From Aurantimonas endophytica (GTDB taxonomy: Bacteria; Pseudomonadota; Alphaproteobacteria; Rhizobiales; Rhizobiaceae), in contig NZ_JACIEM010000003.1 in the NCBI RefSeq assembly GCF_014196845.1, positions 248,001-312,000 of the forward strand: a DNA stretch of 64,000 nt, written 5' to 3'. Of this stretch, positions 1 through 8,111 are shown piece after piece; position 1 is the stretch's first letter; each line of letters starts with the position of its first letter. The notes beneath the pieces were generated by a model that had not been told where the DNA came from, searched no databases, and was given only the letters and a program-made list of their open reading frames with translations. A program made the position numbers and the translations under genes.

Positions 1-2062
1 CAATCTGGATGTTGTCGCGCGCCGCCAGCTGCAGGAACCGCTCCATCCGCGCCGAGGAATGTTCCGGCCCCTGCCCCTCCAGCCCGTGCGGCAGGAGCAT
101 GACGAGGCCGGAGGGCTGGCGCCACTTGTCTTCGGCCGAACAGACGAACTGGTCGACGATGATCTGCGCGCCATTGGCGAAATCGCCGAACTGCGCCTCC
201 CAGATCACCAGCGCCTCCGGCGCATCGAGGCTGTAGCCGTACTCGAAACCGAGCACCGCGTGCTCGGACAGCGGGCTGTTGACGACGTCGAACCAGGCCT
301 GATCCGGCGAAAGCTGGTTGAGGCTGATATGGCGGCGGTCGCTGGCAGTGTCGGTGATCGCGAAGTGGCGGTGCGAAAAGGCGCCGCGTATCACGTCCTG
401 GCCGCTGAGCCGCACCGGGACGCCCTGCGTCAGCAGCGTGGCGAAGCAGGCGGCCTCGGCGACCGCCCAGTTGAGCCCCGCCTCGATCGCGTCCGCCCGC
501 TGGCCGACCAGCCGCGCCACCTTGTCGTCGGCTTCGACCGTCGCGGGGACGGCGGCGAGACTCCGGATGAGGCTTTCGAGGCGCTGCCGCTCGACGCCCG
601 TCCCGATGTCCCAGCCCCCGGTTTCTCCGCGCCCCGTCGGCGCATAGGCTGCCCAGATGCCGTTGGGAAAACCGTCGGCGTTTGGCCGATACTCCTCTGC
701 CGCCGCAAGCCCCTCCCGATAGGTGCCTCGCCACCGCTCGGCAGCCTGCGCCTCGTCGTCGGCACCGATGACCGAGGCTTCGGCAAGCATCTCCGCATAA
801 TGCTGGCGGACCCGCTTGTGCGCGCCGATGGTCCTGTAAAGGGTCGGATGCGTGAAACGCGGCTCGTCGATCTCGTTATGGCCCTTGCGGCGATAGCAGA
901 CGAGATCGATCACCGTATCGCAGTCATGCGCGTTCCTTGCGGCGACGGCGAGATCGGCCGCCAGCAAGGCCGCGTCCGGCTCGTCGCCGTTCACGTGGAA
1001 GATCGGGCTGTCGATGCTTTTCCAGATGCCGGTGCAGTGACGCGAGCTTCGGGCCTCGTCGCGGTTGGTGGTGAAGCCGATCTGGTTGTTGACGACGACA
1101 TGGATCGTGCCGCCAACGCCGAATCCGCCGAGTTCGGCCAGTTGGCAGGTCTCGGCCACCGAGCCCTGGCCGACGACGCTGGCGTCGGTGTGCAGCAGGA
1201 TGGCCAGCACCTTCCGCCGCTCTCCGCCCGCTTTTACCCTCCGGTCACCGGCAGCGCGCGTCCGGCCGAGGACGACCGGGTTGACCGCTTCCAGATGCGA
1301 CGGGTTCGGGGAGAGGACCACGCGCAGCAGCCGCTCGCCGTAACGCAACTCGCCCCCATGACCGAGATGATAGGGAACGTCCGCAGGCACCGGCATGTCG
1401 GTGGCGAAGGGATGAGTCCCGGTGAAGGTCGCGAAAAGCCGGGGCAACGCCATCCCGAAGACGTTCGCCATCAGGTTCAGCCGGCCCCGATGCATGGTGC
1501 CGACATGCACCTCGTCGATGCCGGCCATGGCCGCCTGGTGCAGCAGGCGATCCACCAGCGGTATCAGCGTGTCGCCCCCCTCGATGCCGAAGCGCTTCTT
1601 CGTCGGGTATCGCGTACCCAGCAGAAGCTCGAACTCTTCCGCCGCCACGAGCAGGTCGAAGGCGCGCCGCCTCGCCGCCGCCCCCGGCCGTTGCGGACGC
1701 GCTTCGAATGCCACCCGAACCGCATTCCGGCGGACGGCGTCGTCGATATGCGCGCTTTCGAGGCTGAGGGAGCCGCAATAGAGTTCTCGCAGCCGTGTCT
1801 CTGCAGTCTGCCTGCCCGGGCCGTCGGCCGGAACACGGTGCAGCGGATCGAGGTCGGCAACGAGATGGCCCCGGTCGCGAATCTCTTCGCAGGCGAGGCT
1901 GTCGAGGCCGCACCTGTCGGCTTCGTCGAGCCCCTCCAGTTCCCGTATGGCGTCGAAGACGAAGCGCCAGTCCGGGCTCACCGCACCCGGCTCGACACCA
2001 TGTTTCTCCTGCAGATCTTCCAGATATGCCGCGGATGCCGAAAGGAATGGGGACTGCTTCAC
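1..2062 (-). CDS. sucA: 2-oxoglutarate dehydrogenase E1 component, 5' part (runs off left edge)
   Basis: Thiamine-diphosphate-dependent E1 subunit that decarboxylates 2-oxoglutarate for the TCA-cycle dehydrogenase complex. Translating the minus strand gives family landmarks in order: an N-terminal FLSASAAYLEDL segment, GTMHRGRLNLMANVFG, SPNPSHLEAVNPVVLG, HVNGDEPDA, YRRKGHNEIDEP, and the C-terminal transketolase-like stretch FEYGYSLDAPEALVIWEAQF followed by GPEHSSARMERFLQL. About 687 codons are visible and the 3' end is missing. I chose GTG at 2062 because AGGAC precedes it at suitable distance; an in-frame ATG at 2098 has a poorer ribosome site. The GTMHRGRLN motif differs from the more common GMAHRGRLN, so a divergent or second copy is possible. 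The family call is secure; the symbol assumes that it is the main E1. Confidence 0.88.
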   Translation of the reverse strand, partial: MKQSPFLSASAAYLEDLQEKHGVEPGAVSPDWRFVFDAIRELEGLDEADRCGLDSLACEEIRDRGHLVADLDPLHRVPADGPGRQTAETRLRELYCGSLSLESAHIDDAVRRNAVRVAFEARPQRPGAAARRRAFDLLVAAEEFELLLGTRYPTKKRFGIEGGDTLIPLVDRLLHQAAMAGIDEVHVGTMHRGRLNLMANVFGMALPRLFATFTGTHPFATDMPVPADVPYHLGHGGELRYGERLLRVVLSPNPSHLEAVNPVVLGRTRAAGDRRVKAGGERRKVLAILLHTDASVVGQGSVAETCQLAELGGFGVGGTIHVVVNNQIGFTTNRDEARSSRHCTGIWKSIDSPIFHVNGDEPDAALLAADLAVAARNAHDCDTVIDLVCYRRKGHNEIDEPRFTHPTLYRTIGAHKRVRQHYAEMLAEASVIGADDEAQAAERWRGTYREGLAAAEEYRPNADGFPNGIWAAYAPTGRGETGGWDIGTGVERQRLESLIRSLAAVPATVEADDKVARLVGQRADAIEAGLNWAVAEAACFATLLTQGVPVRLSGQDVIRGAFSHRHFAITDTASDRRHISLNQLSPDQAWFDVVNSPLSEHAVLGFEYGYSLDAPEALVIWEAQFGDFANGAQIIVDQFVCSAEDKWRQPSGLVMLLPHGLEGQGPEHSSARMERFLQLAARDNIQI

Positions 2063-2485
2063 TGACTGTCCTGATCGAGGAGCGGATGGTGACCGCATTC
2101 GCGCCCAGACCGGGAAGAATCCGGAACGTCTGCCGCCGACCAGGATATTACCGACCGACCGTTCCGACATCGGCCAGTTCGATCCTACCAGATATCAGGA
2201 TCCGGCATGGGGCGAGCGCTTAGCCGAAGCCCTACACGAGGTTCAATCGGCAGAACCGGGCCGTCGTGACGAACACCTTCGGGAAACCGCCCAACGCGGC
2301 CATGGCCCGCTGTCGCACGATGACACGAAGCGGATTTCCTATGGCGCAGGGGTTGGGCACGTCGCCAATATGCCGGAAACAAGGGCCACCGAAGCGACCC
2401 TTGTTCCGTGTCGTCTCAATAACGACGTCGTCCTCGCAGGCGCCCCGTCGTTTTCTCGCCTTGCCCTCCGCTTGCGACCCGTCTG
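2063..2485. other. intergenic region upstream of the E1 gene; one inverted repeat
   Basis: No convincing gene is visible in these 423 bases. They hold the 5' region of the minus-strand E1 gene and the 3' flank of the lactonase gene, both on the minus strand. One perfect 6-bp inverted repeat, GATCCT (2181-2186) and AGGATC (2197-2202) with a 10-base spacer, lies about 120 bases upstream of the E1 start and could be a regulator site. No clear -35/-10 pair or terminator was recognised. Confidence 0.4.
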
Positions 2486-3523
2486 CTACTCGTCGATCGC
2501 AAAGCTCGGGGCCGCCTTGGCCAGCGCCCGGACGGCAAAAATCGTCGAGCCGCGTCCCCGGTCCCAGTCGTTCGTCAGGATCAGCATCTCGTCGGTCCCA
2601 GGCCGGATGGCCATGGAGGTCGAGCGCAGGTTGTGGCCTTCGTCCCGCCCCGGCAGCAGATACTGTCCGATCGGCAGGCCGAGCGGATTGAAGACCAGGA
2701 CGCGGGCCTGGCCATACATCGCGACGTAGACGTTTCCGTCCGCATCGATGCGCAACGAGTCGGGTCCGGCGCCGGTAAAGGTGTAGGTGATCAGGTCCCC
2801 GAACGGCGCGACGGTCGTGGCGTCGCTGAGCGACACCCTGTGCAGCTTGCCGCCGGCCAGTTCCGTGACCCAGAGCGTCTTGCCGTCCGCACTGAGGCCG
2901 ATGCCGTTCGCGATCCGCAGATTGGGCAGGATGGAAACCGGTTCGCCCCCGTCCGGGCCGACATAGTAGACCCCGCCATCCGGACGGCTGGACCCGCCTT
3001 TGAAATCGGTGAAGTAGAATCCACCCTGCTTGTCGAAGACGAGATCGTCGGCGAGGAAGCCGCTCGAGCGCGGCACGATCTCCTCGATATTCGTCCCGTC
3101 GGCGTCCATGGAGACCACCGATCCCTGGGCCGCGAAGTCGCCGAGTTCGGCCATGTAGATGCGGCCGTTCTTGTGGACCTCGAGGCCGGCGGGCCGCAGT
3201 TCGTTCTCTCCGAGGACGGTGGACAATTTCTTGTCGGGCGTCAGCCGGTAGACCCGGCCGCCGAAGACTTCACAGAACAGGAGATCGCCGCCCGGCTCGA
3301 AGACGGGGCATTCGAGCTGGAGTGCCTGGTCCGAGACCTTGAAGTACTCGACGGCCTCGACCGTCGGCAGATCGGCCTCGCTGACCGGCAGCGGCACCGC
3401 GCTCCGCAGGGCTTCCGGCAGGTCCAGCGCCGGCAGGGCCCGGTCGCTTTCCTGCGCCACTGCACACACGCCCGTCAGGAGAAGCGCCGCCAGCGCCACT
3501 TTTCCAATCAATATTCCACCCAT
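2486..3523 (-). CDS. exported SMP-30/gluconolactonase-family lactonase
   Basis: Predicted beta-propeller lactonase of the SMP-30/Drp35/gluconolactonase family, 345 residues. The ATG at 3523 sits behind a strong AGGAGG site and starts a clear signal peptide (MGGILIGKVALAALLLTGV, cleavage near AVAQ), so the enzyme should act in the periplasm. Propeller motifs seen are CPVFEPGGDLLFCE, ADDLVFDKQGGFYFTDF and ANGIGLSADGKTLWVTE, which in this family carry the metal ligands. It is followed on the same strand by nothing until the E1 gene and lies downstream of a TRAP transporter and HMG-CoA reductase. Because mevalonate readily forms a lactone, a mevalonolactonase role is an attractive inference from context; gluconolactonase-like activity on sugar lactones is the alternative. 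Confidence 0.8.
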   Translation of the reverse strand: MGGILIGKVALAALLLTGVCAVAQESDRALPALDLPEALRSAVPLPVSEADLPTVEAVEYFKVSDQALQLECPVFEPGGDLLFCEVFGGRVYRLTPDKKLSTVLGENELRPAGLEVHKNGRIYMAELGDFAAQGSVVSMDADGTNIEEIVPRSSGFLADDLVFDKQGGFYFTDFKGGSSRPDGGVYYVGPDGGEPVSILPNLRIANGIGLSADGKTLWVTELAGGKLHRVSLSDATTVAPFGDLITYTFTGAGPDSLRIDADGNVYVAMYGQARVLVFNPLGLPIGQYLLPGRDEGHNLRSTSMAIRPGTDEMLILTNDWDRGRGSTIFAVRALAKAAPSFAIDE

Positions 3524-3663
3524 GTTCGTTTCCTCCTCTTTTGCTGGTTTCCTGTTTCGCAAAGCCGGGATCGTCATCCGCCCAGCGCCTCTCCCCGAGT
3601 CACATCCGCTGCGCGATCGCGCGTCGCTTCTTCCGCGCCCCCCTTAGCGCCGATATCGAGCGA

Positions 3664-4977
3664 TCATCGCGACATCAGCGCCGGCAGGAACGTCGTAAGC
3701 CCGGGAAACGCCACGCAGATCAGGAGCCCGGCGAGCTGGAGAAGAAAGAACGGCACGATGCCGCGATAGACCATCCCCATGCCGACCTCTTTCGGCAGCG
3801 TGCTCTTGATGTAGAAAAGCGTGTAGCCGAAGGGCGGGCTGATGTAGCCCATCTGGATCGTCAGGGCGTAGAGGACGCCGAACCAGATCTCGTCGAAACC
3901 GAGGAAGCGGACGACGGGAAGAAACACCGGAACGGTGAGCAGGATGATGCCGATCTCGTCGAGCACGGTGCCGAGAAAGATCAGGATCAGCATCATCACG
4001 GCGAGAACCAGATACGGGCTGACCCTCAACTGCTCGATACCGTTGAGCAGAGCGTCGGCGCCGCCAAGCCCGGTGAAGATGGCGACATAGGCCTTCGCGC
4101 CGATCGTGATCCACAGGATCATCGCGGTGGCCTTCAGCGTCACGAGGCAGCTTTGCGTCAATGTCGGCCATGTCAGATGCCGGCGGGTGGCCGCGGCCAG
4201 GGCCGCGCCGAAGACGCCCACGGCTGCCGCCTCGGTGGGCGTCGCGATGCCGAAGAAGATCGACCCGAGCACCATGACGATGATCAGCGAGGGCAGGACG
4301 AGTGTCTTCAGCGAGCGGAGCTTGTCGGCAAGGCTCGCCCGCGGCACGTCGGAAACATCGGGGACGAGTTCCGGCCGAAGCCACGAAATGACGACGATGT
4401 AGAGGATGTAGAGACCCGCCAGCAGGACCCCGGGCACGATGCCGGCGATCAGCATCTTTCCGATCGAGACCTGCGCCGTCACCGAATAGACGATCGTCAG
4501 GACCGACGGCGGGATGAGGATGCCCAGCGTGCCGGCGGCGCAGATCGTGCCCGTCGCCAGCCGGGCGTCGTAGCCCCGGCGCATCATTTCCGGCAGCGCC
4601 AGGATTCCCATCGCGGTCACGGCGGCGCCGACGACGCCGGTCATCGCGGCCATGACGACGCAGATGACCACGGTCCCGATCGCCAGCCCGCCCCGGATGC
4701 GGCCGAACCAGAGCTCCATCGCCCGGTAGAGATCCTCGATGATCCCGGATTTCTGCAGGATCACCGCCATGAAGATGTAGAGCGGGATCGCTAGCAGCGC
4801 TTCCGAGCGCATCGTGTCGAAGATCTGCAGGACCAGGATGATCAGGGCATTGGCGTCCCAGAACAGCACGGTGAACAATACCGACAGGCCGCCGAGGACG
4901 AAGGCGACCGGCAGTCCCGTCAGGAGAAAGACGGTCAGGCCCGCGAACATGAAGATGAGGATGCCGGTGGAGCTCAT
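3664..4977 (-). CDS. dctM: TRAP transporter large permease, DctM family
   Basis: Large membrane subunit of a tripartite ATP-independent periplasmic transporter, using an ion gradient to import an organic acid presented by the binding protein. It has 437 residues, the usual size, with about a dozen hydrophobic segments across its length. Family-typical stretches include GLPVAFVLGGLSVLF near the start, AAGTLGILIPPSVLTIVYS in the middle and GYISPPFGYTLFYIKS near the end. It overlaps the small permease gene by 4 bases (ATGA), indicating translational coupling, and ends 140 bases before the lactonase start. Substrate cannot be read from this subunit; the adjacent degradative HMG-CoA reductase suggests mevalonate. 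Confidence 0.93.
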   Translation of the reverse strand: MSSTGILIFMFAGLTVFLLTGLPVAFVLGGLSVLFTVLFWDANALIILVLQIFDTMRSEALLAIPLYIFMAVILQKSGIIEDLYRAMELWFGRIRGGLAIGTVVICVVMAAMTGVVGAAVTAMGILALPEMMRRGYDARLATGTICAAGTLGILIPPSVLTIVYSVTAQVSIGKMLIAGIVPGVLLAGLYILYIVVISWLRPELVPDVSDVPRASLADKLRSLKTLVLPSLIIVMVLGSIFFGIATPTEAAAVGVFGAALAAATRRHLTWPTLTQSCLVTLKATAMILWITIGAKAYVAIFTGLGGADALLNGIEQLRVSPYLVLAVMMLILIFLGTVLDEIGIILLTVPVFLPVVRFLGFDEIWFGVLYALTIQMGYISPPFGYTLFYIKSTLPKEVGMGMVYRGIVPFFLLQLAGLLICVAFPGLTTFLPALMSR

Positions 4978-5507
4978 AGGCCGTCTTTCGTGCCTTCACC
5001 GGCTGGCGGCGTCACATCGTGGAAGAACAGCCGCAGCCACTCCGCCGCGGCCTGCAGGAACAAAAGGACCAATGCGATCGGGATCACGAACTTGATCGGC
5101 CAGATCACCGGGTTCCACGATGTGTAGGACGTCTCGCCCAGACCGTACGACTGCACGGCGAATGGCCAGGCATAATAGAGAAGGATGATCGCGAAGGCTG
5201 CGATGACCGGATAGTTCAGGAGGTCGAAGACCCGGTTGACCCGCGGCGATGCCGCCTGCCGCAGCAGGTCCAGATTCACGTGGCCGCCGGTGTGGAGCAG
5301 ATACGGGCCGCCCAGCAGGAAATACGGTCCGAACAGCAGCGTGGCGAGCTCGAGCCCCCAGTCGGACGGCGCGTTGAAGCCGTAGCGGGCGACGACCGCA
5401 TACAGCATGACCGGGACGATCAGCAGCAACAGCAGGCTCACCGCGTTGAACAGCCATCGATTGACCGCGGTGACGGACCGCACGAAACCGTCCACGATAC
5501 TGGGCAT
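4974..5507 (-). CDS. dctQ: TRAP transporter small permease, DctQ family
   Basis: Small four-helix membrane subunit of the TRAP transporter, 177 residues. Hydrophobic segments are seen around LFNAVSLLLLLIVPVMLYAV, LLFGPYFLLGGPYLL, VIAAFAIILLYYAW and KFVIPIALVLLFLQAAAEWL, the pattern expected of DctQ proteins that bridge the binding protein and the large permease. It is separated from the upstream binding-protein gene by 69 bases that contain a near-perfect stem-loop, and overlaps the next gene by ATGA. Sequence conservation in this subunit is low in general, so the call rests on topology and gene order. Confidence 0.88.
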   Translation of the reverse strand: MPSIVDGFVRSVTAVNRWLFNAVSLLLLLIVPVMLYAVVARYGFNAPSDWGLELATLLFGPYFLLGGPYLLHTGGHVNLDLLRQAASPRVNRVFDLLNYPVIAAFAIILLYYAWPFAVQSYGLGETSYTSWNPVIWPIKFVIPIALVLLFLQAAAEWLRLFFHDVTPPAGEGTKDGL

Positions 5508-5529
5508 AGGGCTCCCCCCCTTTGAGCGT

Positions 5530-5561
5530 CGTCGACCGCCGGCAGAAGCCGGCCGTCGACG
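5530..5561 (-). promoter_or_regulatory. stem-loop between dctP and dctQ
   Basis: Inverted repeat with 14-base arms (5530-5543 and 5548-5561), one mismatch (5537 against 5554) and a four-base loop, between the binding-protein and small-permease genes. There is no T-run, so it is more likely an mRNA-stabilising or processing hairpin than a full terminator. Confidence 0.6.
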
Positions 5562-5576
5562 CTTGTCGCGGAAGGT

Positions 5577-6617
5577 CTACTCGATCAGTCCGAGCTCACG
5601 CATCTGCTCGACCTGCGAATCGAGGATCCGGGTGGCGAGTTCGTCGCCCTTGGTCGCCTCGCGCCAGGCCTCGGACGCCACCAGCCGCGCCGCCTTGATG
5701 TCGGCCTCATCGAGGGTGATGACCTCGACTCCCTGCGTCTCGAATGCTTCGAGGGCGGTGGTGTCGCTCTTGGCCTTCGCCTCCTGATAGGCGGCCGACA
5801 CGTCCTTGGCGGCCGTCGCCAAGGCTTCCTTGTAGCTGTCGGGCAACTGGTCGTAGGCCGCCTTGTTGGCGACGTAGGACGTCGCGGTGGTCGGCTGGTG
5901 GACCCCCGGCAGGATGATGTACTTGGCGACTTCTCCGAGGCCGGCATCGAGATTTGCCTGCATGTCGCCGCGGTCGGCAATATCGATCAGTCCCTTGTCG
6001 AGTGCCGAGTAGACCTCGCTGGTGGGCAATGGCGATACCGCCACGCCGAACTTGCTCATGACGCCGGAGGCAAGCCCCACAAAGCGACCCTTCTTGCCGG
6101 CGAGATCGGCGGTCGTCTCTATCCGAACCTTCGCGTGGATGGGTTCCTGGTCGTAGAATGTCGGGGCGATATACTGCAGGCCAGCGGGAGCATAGGCTTC
6201 CTGGGCCATCTCCAACCCGCCGCGCTCGTAGAACCAGTCGGCATATTGCTGCGATTCCGGATAGCCGAAGGGGATCGTGGCGGTGAAGGCCAGCGCCGGG
6301 ATCTTTCCCGCCTCGTAGCCGTCGAAAGTCTTCATCAGCTGGAACGCGCCGCCGCGCACCGCGTCGAATGCCTGGGCCGGCGGCACGATCTGGCCGGCGG
6401 AAAACAGTTCGATCTCGAAATTGCCATCCGTCAGCTCGGCGACCCGATCGACATACATCTGCTCGTATTCCTGCGGCGTCGTCCCGCCGTCCCACAGCGC
6501 CTGCATGCGCCACGAGACCTTCTCCTCCTGAGCCAGAGCCGGCTGCGCCAGCACGGCAAGGGACATGGCGGCGGCCGAAAGGCAAAGCACCGACCGGCGG
6601 TTCAGATTCCAGGACAT
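5577..6617 (-). CDS. dctP: TRAP transporter substrate-binding protein, DctP family
   Basis: Periplasmic binding protein for the adjacent TRAP permease, 346 residues. It begins with a signal peptide (MSWNLNRRSVLCLSAAAMSL, cleavage after AQPALA). The DctP-typical body includes LFSAGQIVPPAQAFDAVRGG, which in TRAP binding proteins leads into the ligand pocket, KKGRFVGLASGVMSKFG, and PTSEVYSALDKGLIDIADRG, the usual place for the conserved selection of dimer-helix residues. It is the first transporter gene after the HMG-CoA reductase gene in the same direction (53-base gap), so transcription from the control region near 8000 probably covers both. Ligand inferred as mevalonate or a related hydroxy acid; not shown by sequence. 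Confidence 0.92.
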   Translation of the reverse strand: MSWNLNRRSVLCLSAAAMSLAVLAQPALAQEEKVSWRMQALWDGGTTPQEYEQMYVDRVAELTDGNFEIELFSAGQIVPPAQAFDAVRGGAFQLMKTFDGYEAGKIPALAFTATIPFGYPESQQYADWFYERGGLEMAQEAYAPAGLQYIAPTFYDQEPIHAKVRIETTADLAGKKGRFVGLASGVMSKFGVAVSPLPTSEVYSALDKGLIDIADRGDMQANLDAGLGEVAKYIILPGVHQPTTATSYVANKAAYDQLPDSYKEALATAAKDVSAAYQEAKAKSDTTALEAFETQGVEVITLDEADIKAARLVASEAWREATKGDELATRILDSQVEQMRELGLIE

Positions 6618-6670
6618 GGCATTCCTCCTCTTGTGTTTTTACGCGTTTCTTCGGCCGCCGGAGCGATCCG

Positions 6671-7984
6671 TCACCCCCCGCGCAGCTCTGCCAGAAGCGT
6701 CTGCGCCCGATCGGTGCGCACATCGCCCGCCTTCACCAGTTCGGCTGCGATCGTCTCCACCTCCTCGCCCAAGGCTCCGGCCACGATCGCGATGTTGCGG
6801 GCGTGAAGCGCCATGTGGCCGCGCTGGATACCCTCGGTAGCGAGCGCCCGCAGGGCCGCCATGTTCTGGGCGAGACCGACGGCGACGGTGACTTCCGCCA
6901 GCTCCTGGGCGGTCGTGACGCCAAGGACCTTCAGGGCGGCCTGGGCCGCCGGATGCGTCTTGGTAGCGCCGCCGACGAGGCCCACCGCCATCGGCATTTC
7001 GATGGTCCCGACGAGAGCCCCCTCGCCGTCGACTTCCCAGGTCGACAGCGAGGTATAGGAACCGCCGCGCGCGGCATAGGCGTGCGCGCCCGCCTCGATG
7101 GCCCGCCAGTCGTTGCCGGTCGCCACGATCACCGGGTCGATGCCGTTCATGATCCCCTTGTTGTGGGTCGCCGCGCGGTAGGGGTCGATCACCGCAAGCT
7201 CGTAGGCCTCCAGGATACCGTCGATCATGCGGCGCCCGGAAAACTCCTTGGTGGCCAGAGACTGTTCGGGAATGCGGACGCGGGCTCCCGCCAGTCGCTG
7301 GTCCGCCAGATTGGACAGGATGCGCAGGCGCACGGTGCCGCCTGTCAGTTCCGCGACCGTCGGCGCCACCGCCTCGGCCATGGTGTTCACGGCGTTGGCT
7401 CCCATCGCGTCGCGGACGTCGACGAGCAGATGCAGGACGACCATCGGGCCACGCGCCGTCTGCGGGAAGACGTGCACCTCGATGTCCTTGCATCCACCGC
7501 CGAGCTTGATCAGCAGCGCGTCCCGGCTGTTGGCGATGGCGAGGATCTGCTCACGCGCCGCAAGCAGCTTCGACCGGGCACCGTGGGGGTCGGTAATTCC
7601 GACGAGCTGGACCTGCGCGCGCATCACGGGCGCCGTCGACGATGTCTGGAAACCGCCATTGTCGCGGGCGATCCGTGCCATGTAGGAGGCGGCTGCAACG
7701 ACCGAGGGCTCCTCGACCACCATCGGCACCAGATAGTCGCGACCGTTGATGGTGAAGTTCGTGGCGATGCCGAGCGGCAGCTGGAACGTGCCGATGACGT
7801 TCTCGATCATGCCATTCGCGCGGACCGGGTCGAGAGCGCCGGACTGGCCGAAGATCGCGACGTCGCTATCGGCGAGGCCCGTCGCCTCGGCAAGCACAGC
7901 GAGGCGTTGCTCGGGCGTCTTGTTGCGATAGCCTTCCAGGCGTGAGTTCACCGCCTGCCGAGGGGCGTCCGTCGGCCGATCCAT
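6671..7984 (-). CDS. mvaA: hydroxymethylglutaryl-CoA reductase, class II (degradative)
   Basis: Class II HMG-CoA reductase, which in mevalonate-using bacteria oxidises mevalonate plus CoA to HMG-CoA with NAD. The 437-residue protein carries all four catalytic residues at a constant offset of +9 from the Pseudomonas mevalonii enzyme numbering known to me: Glu92 in [10 protein letters not shown], Lys276 in THNKGIMNG, Asp292 in ATGNDW and His390 in [30 protein letters not shown] and [14 protein letters not shown] are also class-typical. I start at ATG 7984, behind GGGAGGAAGA, rather than at an upstream in-frame start. It leads a minus-strand unit with TRAP genes and a lactonase and is divergent from a MocR regulator. 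No HMG-CoA lyase gene is in the window. Confidence 0.93.
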   Translation of the reverse strand: MDRPTDAPRQAVNSRLEGYRNKTPEQRLAVLAEATGLADSDVAIFGQSGALDPVRANGMIENVIGTFQLPLGIATNFTINGRDYLVPMVVEEPSVVAAASYMARIARDNGGFQTSSTAPVMRAQVQLVGITDPHGARSKLLAAREQILAIANSRDALLIKLGGGCKDIEVHVFPQTARGPMVVLHLLVDVRDAMGANAVNTMAEAVAPTVAELTGGTVRLRILSNLADQRLAGARVRIPEQSLATKEFSGRRMIDGILEAYELAVIDPYRAATHNKGIMNGIDPVIVATGNDWRAIEAGAHAYAARGGSYTSLSTWEVDGEGALVGTIEMPMAVGLVGGATKTHPAAQAALKVLGVTTAQELAEVTVAVGLAQNMAALRALATEGIQRGHMALHARNIAIVAGALGEEVETIAAELVKAGDVRTDRAQTLLAELRGG

Positions 7985-8024
7985 TCTTCCTCCCTGCACA
8001 TCTCAAACTTGGATGCTTGGTGGA

Positions 8025-8087
8025 ATTGTCCTAGAATATCCGGGACAATCAAGGGACAATTACGGGTGTTTCGACCAGTACTGTCCC
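8025..8087. promoter_or_regulatory. repeated GGGACAAT half-sites, probable MocR operator
   Basis: The 127-base gap between the divergent HMG-CoA reductase and MocR genes holds ATTGTCC (8025-8031), GGGACAAT (8042-8049), GGGACAAT (8053-8060) and the shorter TGTCCC (8082-8087). Two copies are direct repeats one helical turn apart; the others are inverted. MocR proteins are known to bind such direct or inverted repeats next to their own gene, so this is the likely control site for both directions. Confidence 0.65.
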
Positions 8088-8111
8088 AGCCAGAAAGGGG
8101 GGACGGTTTGC

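Noticed and set aside
59-2065. Very long plus-strand open frame opposite the E1 gene
   Set aside because: Its protein has low-complexity Arg/Asp/Val-rich sequence and no recognisable domain, while the minus strand encodes clear E1 motifs throughout. Such antisense frames are common in GC-rich DNA.
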